DNA of 5,392 nucleotides from Lentisphaeria bacterium (GTDB lineage: Bacteria; Verrucomicrobiota; Lentisphaeria; Oligosphaerales; JAFGRS01): NCBI GenBank assembly GCA_016935045.1, contig JAFGRS010000246.1:1-5392 (forward strand), given 5' to 3'. Positions within the stretch are counted from its first letter, which is position 1. Every line of letters begins with the position of its first letter. The translations under genes and the position numbers were made by a program. This document shows positions 5,299 through 5,392 of this stretch, in pieces. The notes under the pieces were generated by a model that saw only the letters and a program-made list of their open reading frames with translations, had not been told where the DNA came from and did no database searches.

Positions 5299-5392
5299 CC
5301 GAAGGGCTGCGCCGCTCCTGCTCCCTGGCGGCGTTGTTCGCTCGGGACGTACCACTGCGGGTATGCCCGCTGCGCTCACGCCTTGCCAGGAA
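5221..5392. repeat. Degenerate inverted repeat module, continues past window edge
   Basis: The segment from about 5221 to 5262 (GCAAGGC, then GGGC-ATACCC, then TGGTACC) reappears in inverted, diverged form at about 5347-5388 (reverse complement GCAAGGC, GGGCATACCC, TGGTACG). Between them is a CGCCGC/GCGGCG stem (5310-5315 with 5328-5333), and the right copy contains GCGGG-TATG-CCCGC (5357-5370). This is nested over the 25-bp inverted repeat, giving a composite cluster of palindromic units. The right end is cut by the window. Confidence 0.6.

Overview
The window is a GC-rich bacterial segment whose only convincing protein genes form one four-gene operon on the minus strand, running right to left from about 4634 to 414. 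In transcription order these are a UbiA-family membrane prenyltransferase, a radical SAM protein with a SPASM/twitch-like C-terminus, a diacylglycerol-kinase-family lipid kinase, and a divergent ThiL-like kinase of the AIR-synthase superfamily. Each downstream gene starts inside the stop codon of the gene before it (ATGA, ATGA, GTGA), so the set is almost certainly co-transcribed and translationally coupled. The long plus-strand open frames are antisense shadows of these genes. The organism cannot be named from this sequence. High GC, GC-rich third codon positions, a GTG start with a strong Shine-Dalgarno and palindromic interspersed repeats fit a Gram-negative proteobacterium, but that is inference.

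Layout: 1-60 is a 9-bp tandem repeat (GGGACGNAG). 61-413 is non-coding, with small dyads and no clear gene. 414-1418 is the ThiL-like kinase, 1415-2332 the lipid kinase, 2329-3639 the radical SAM protein and 3636-4634 the prenyltransferase. 4635-4980 is the probable leader and promoter region. It holds an 18-codon short ORF, a strong hairpin between that ORF and the operon start, and an AT-rich patch with weak promoter-like hexamers. 4981-5392 has no gene but carries an 18-bp perfect palindrome and a large nested palindromic repeat that continues past the window edge.

How the genes may work together: a membrane prenyltransferase, a radical SAM enzyme and two ATP-dependent kinases suggest a small pathway that makes or modifies an isoprenoid-linked lipid or cofactor. 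One testable reading is that the two kinases turn an isoprenoid alcohol into its mono- and then diphosphate to feed the prenyltransferase, while the radical SAM enzyme modifies the acceptor or the product. I cannot match the operon to a characterised pathway. Several active-site motifs depart from the classical ones (UbiA motif 1, the ThiL SDG motif, the lipid kinase GTxND motif), which argues for a specialised function rather than ordinary ubiquinone, thiamine or phospholipid metabolism.
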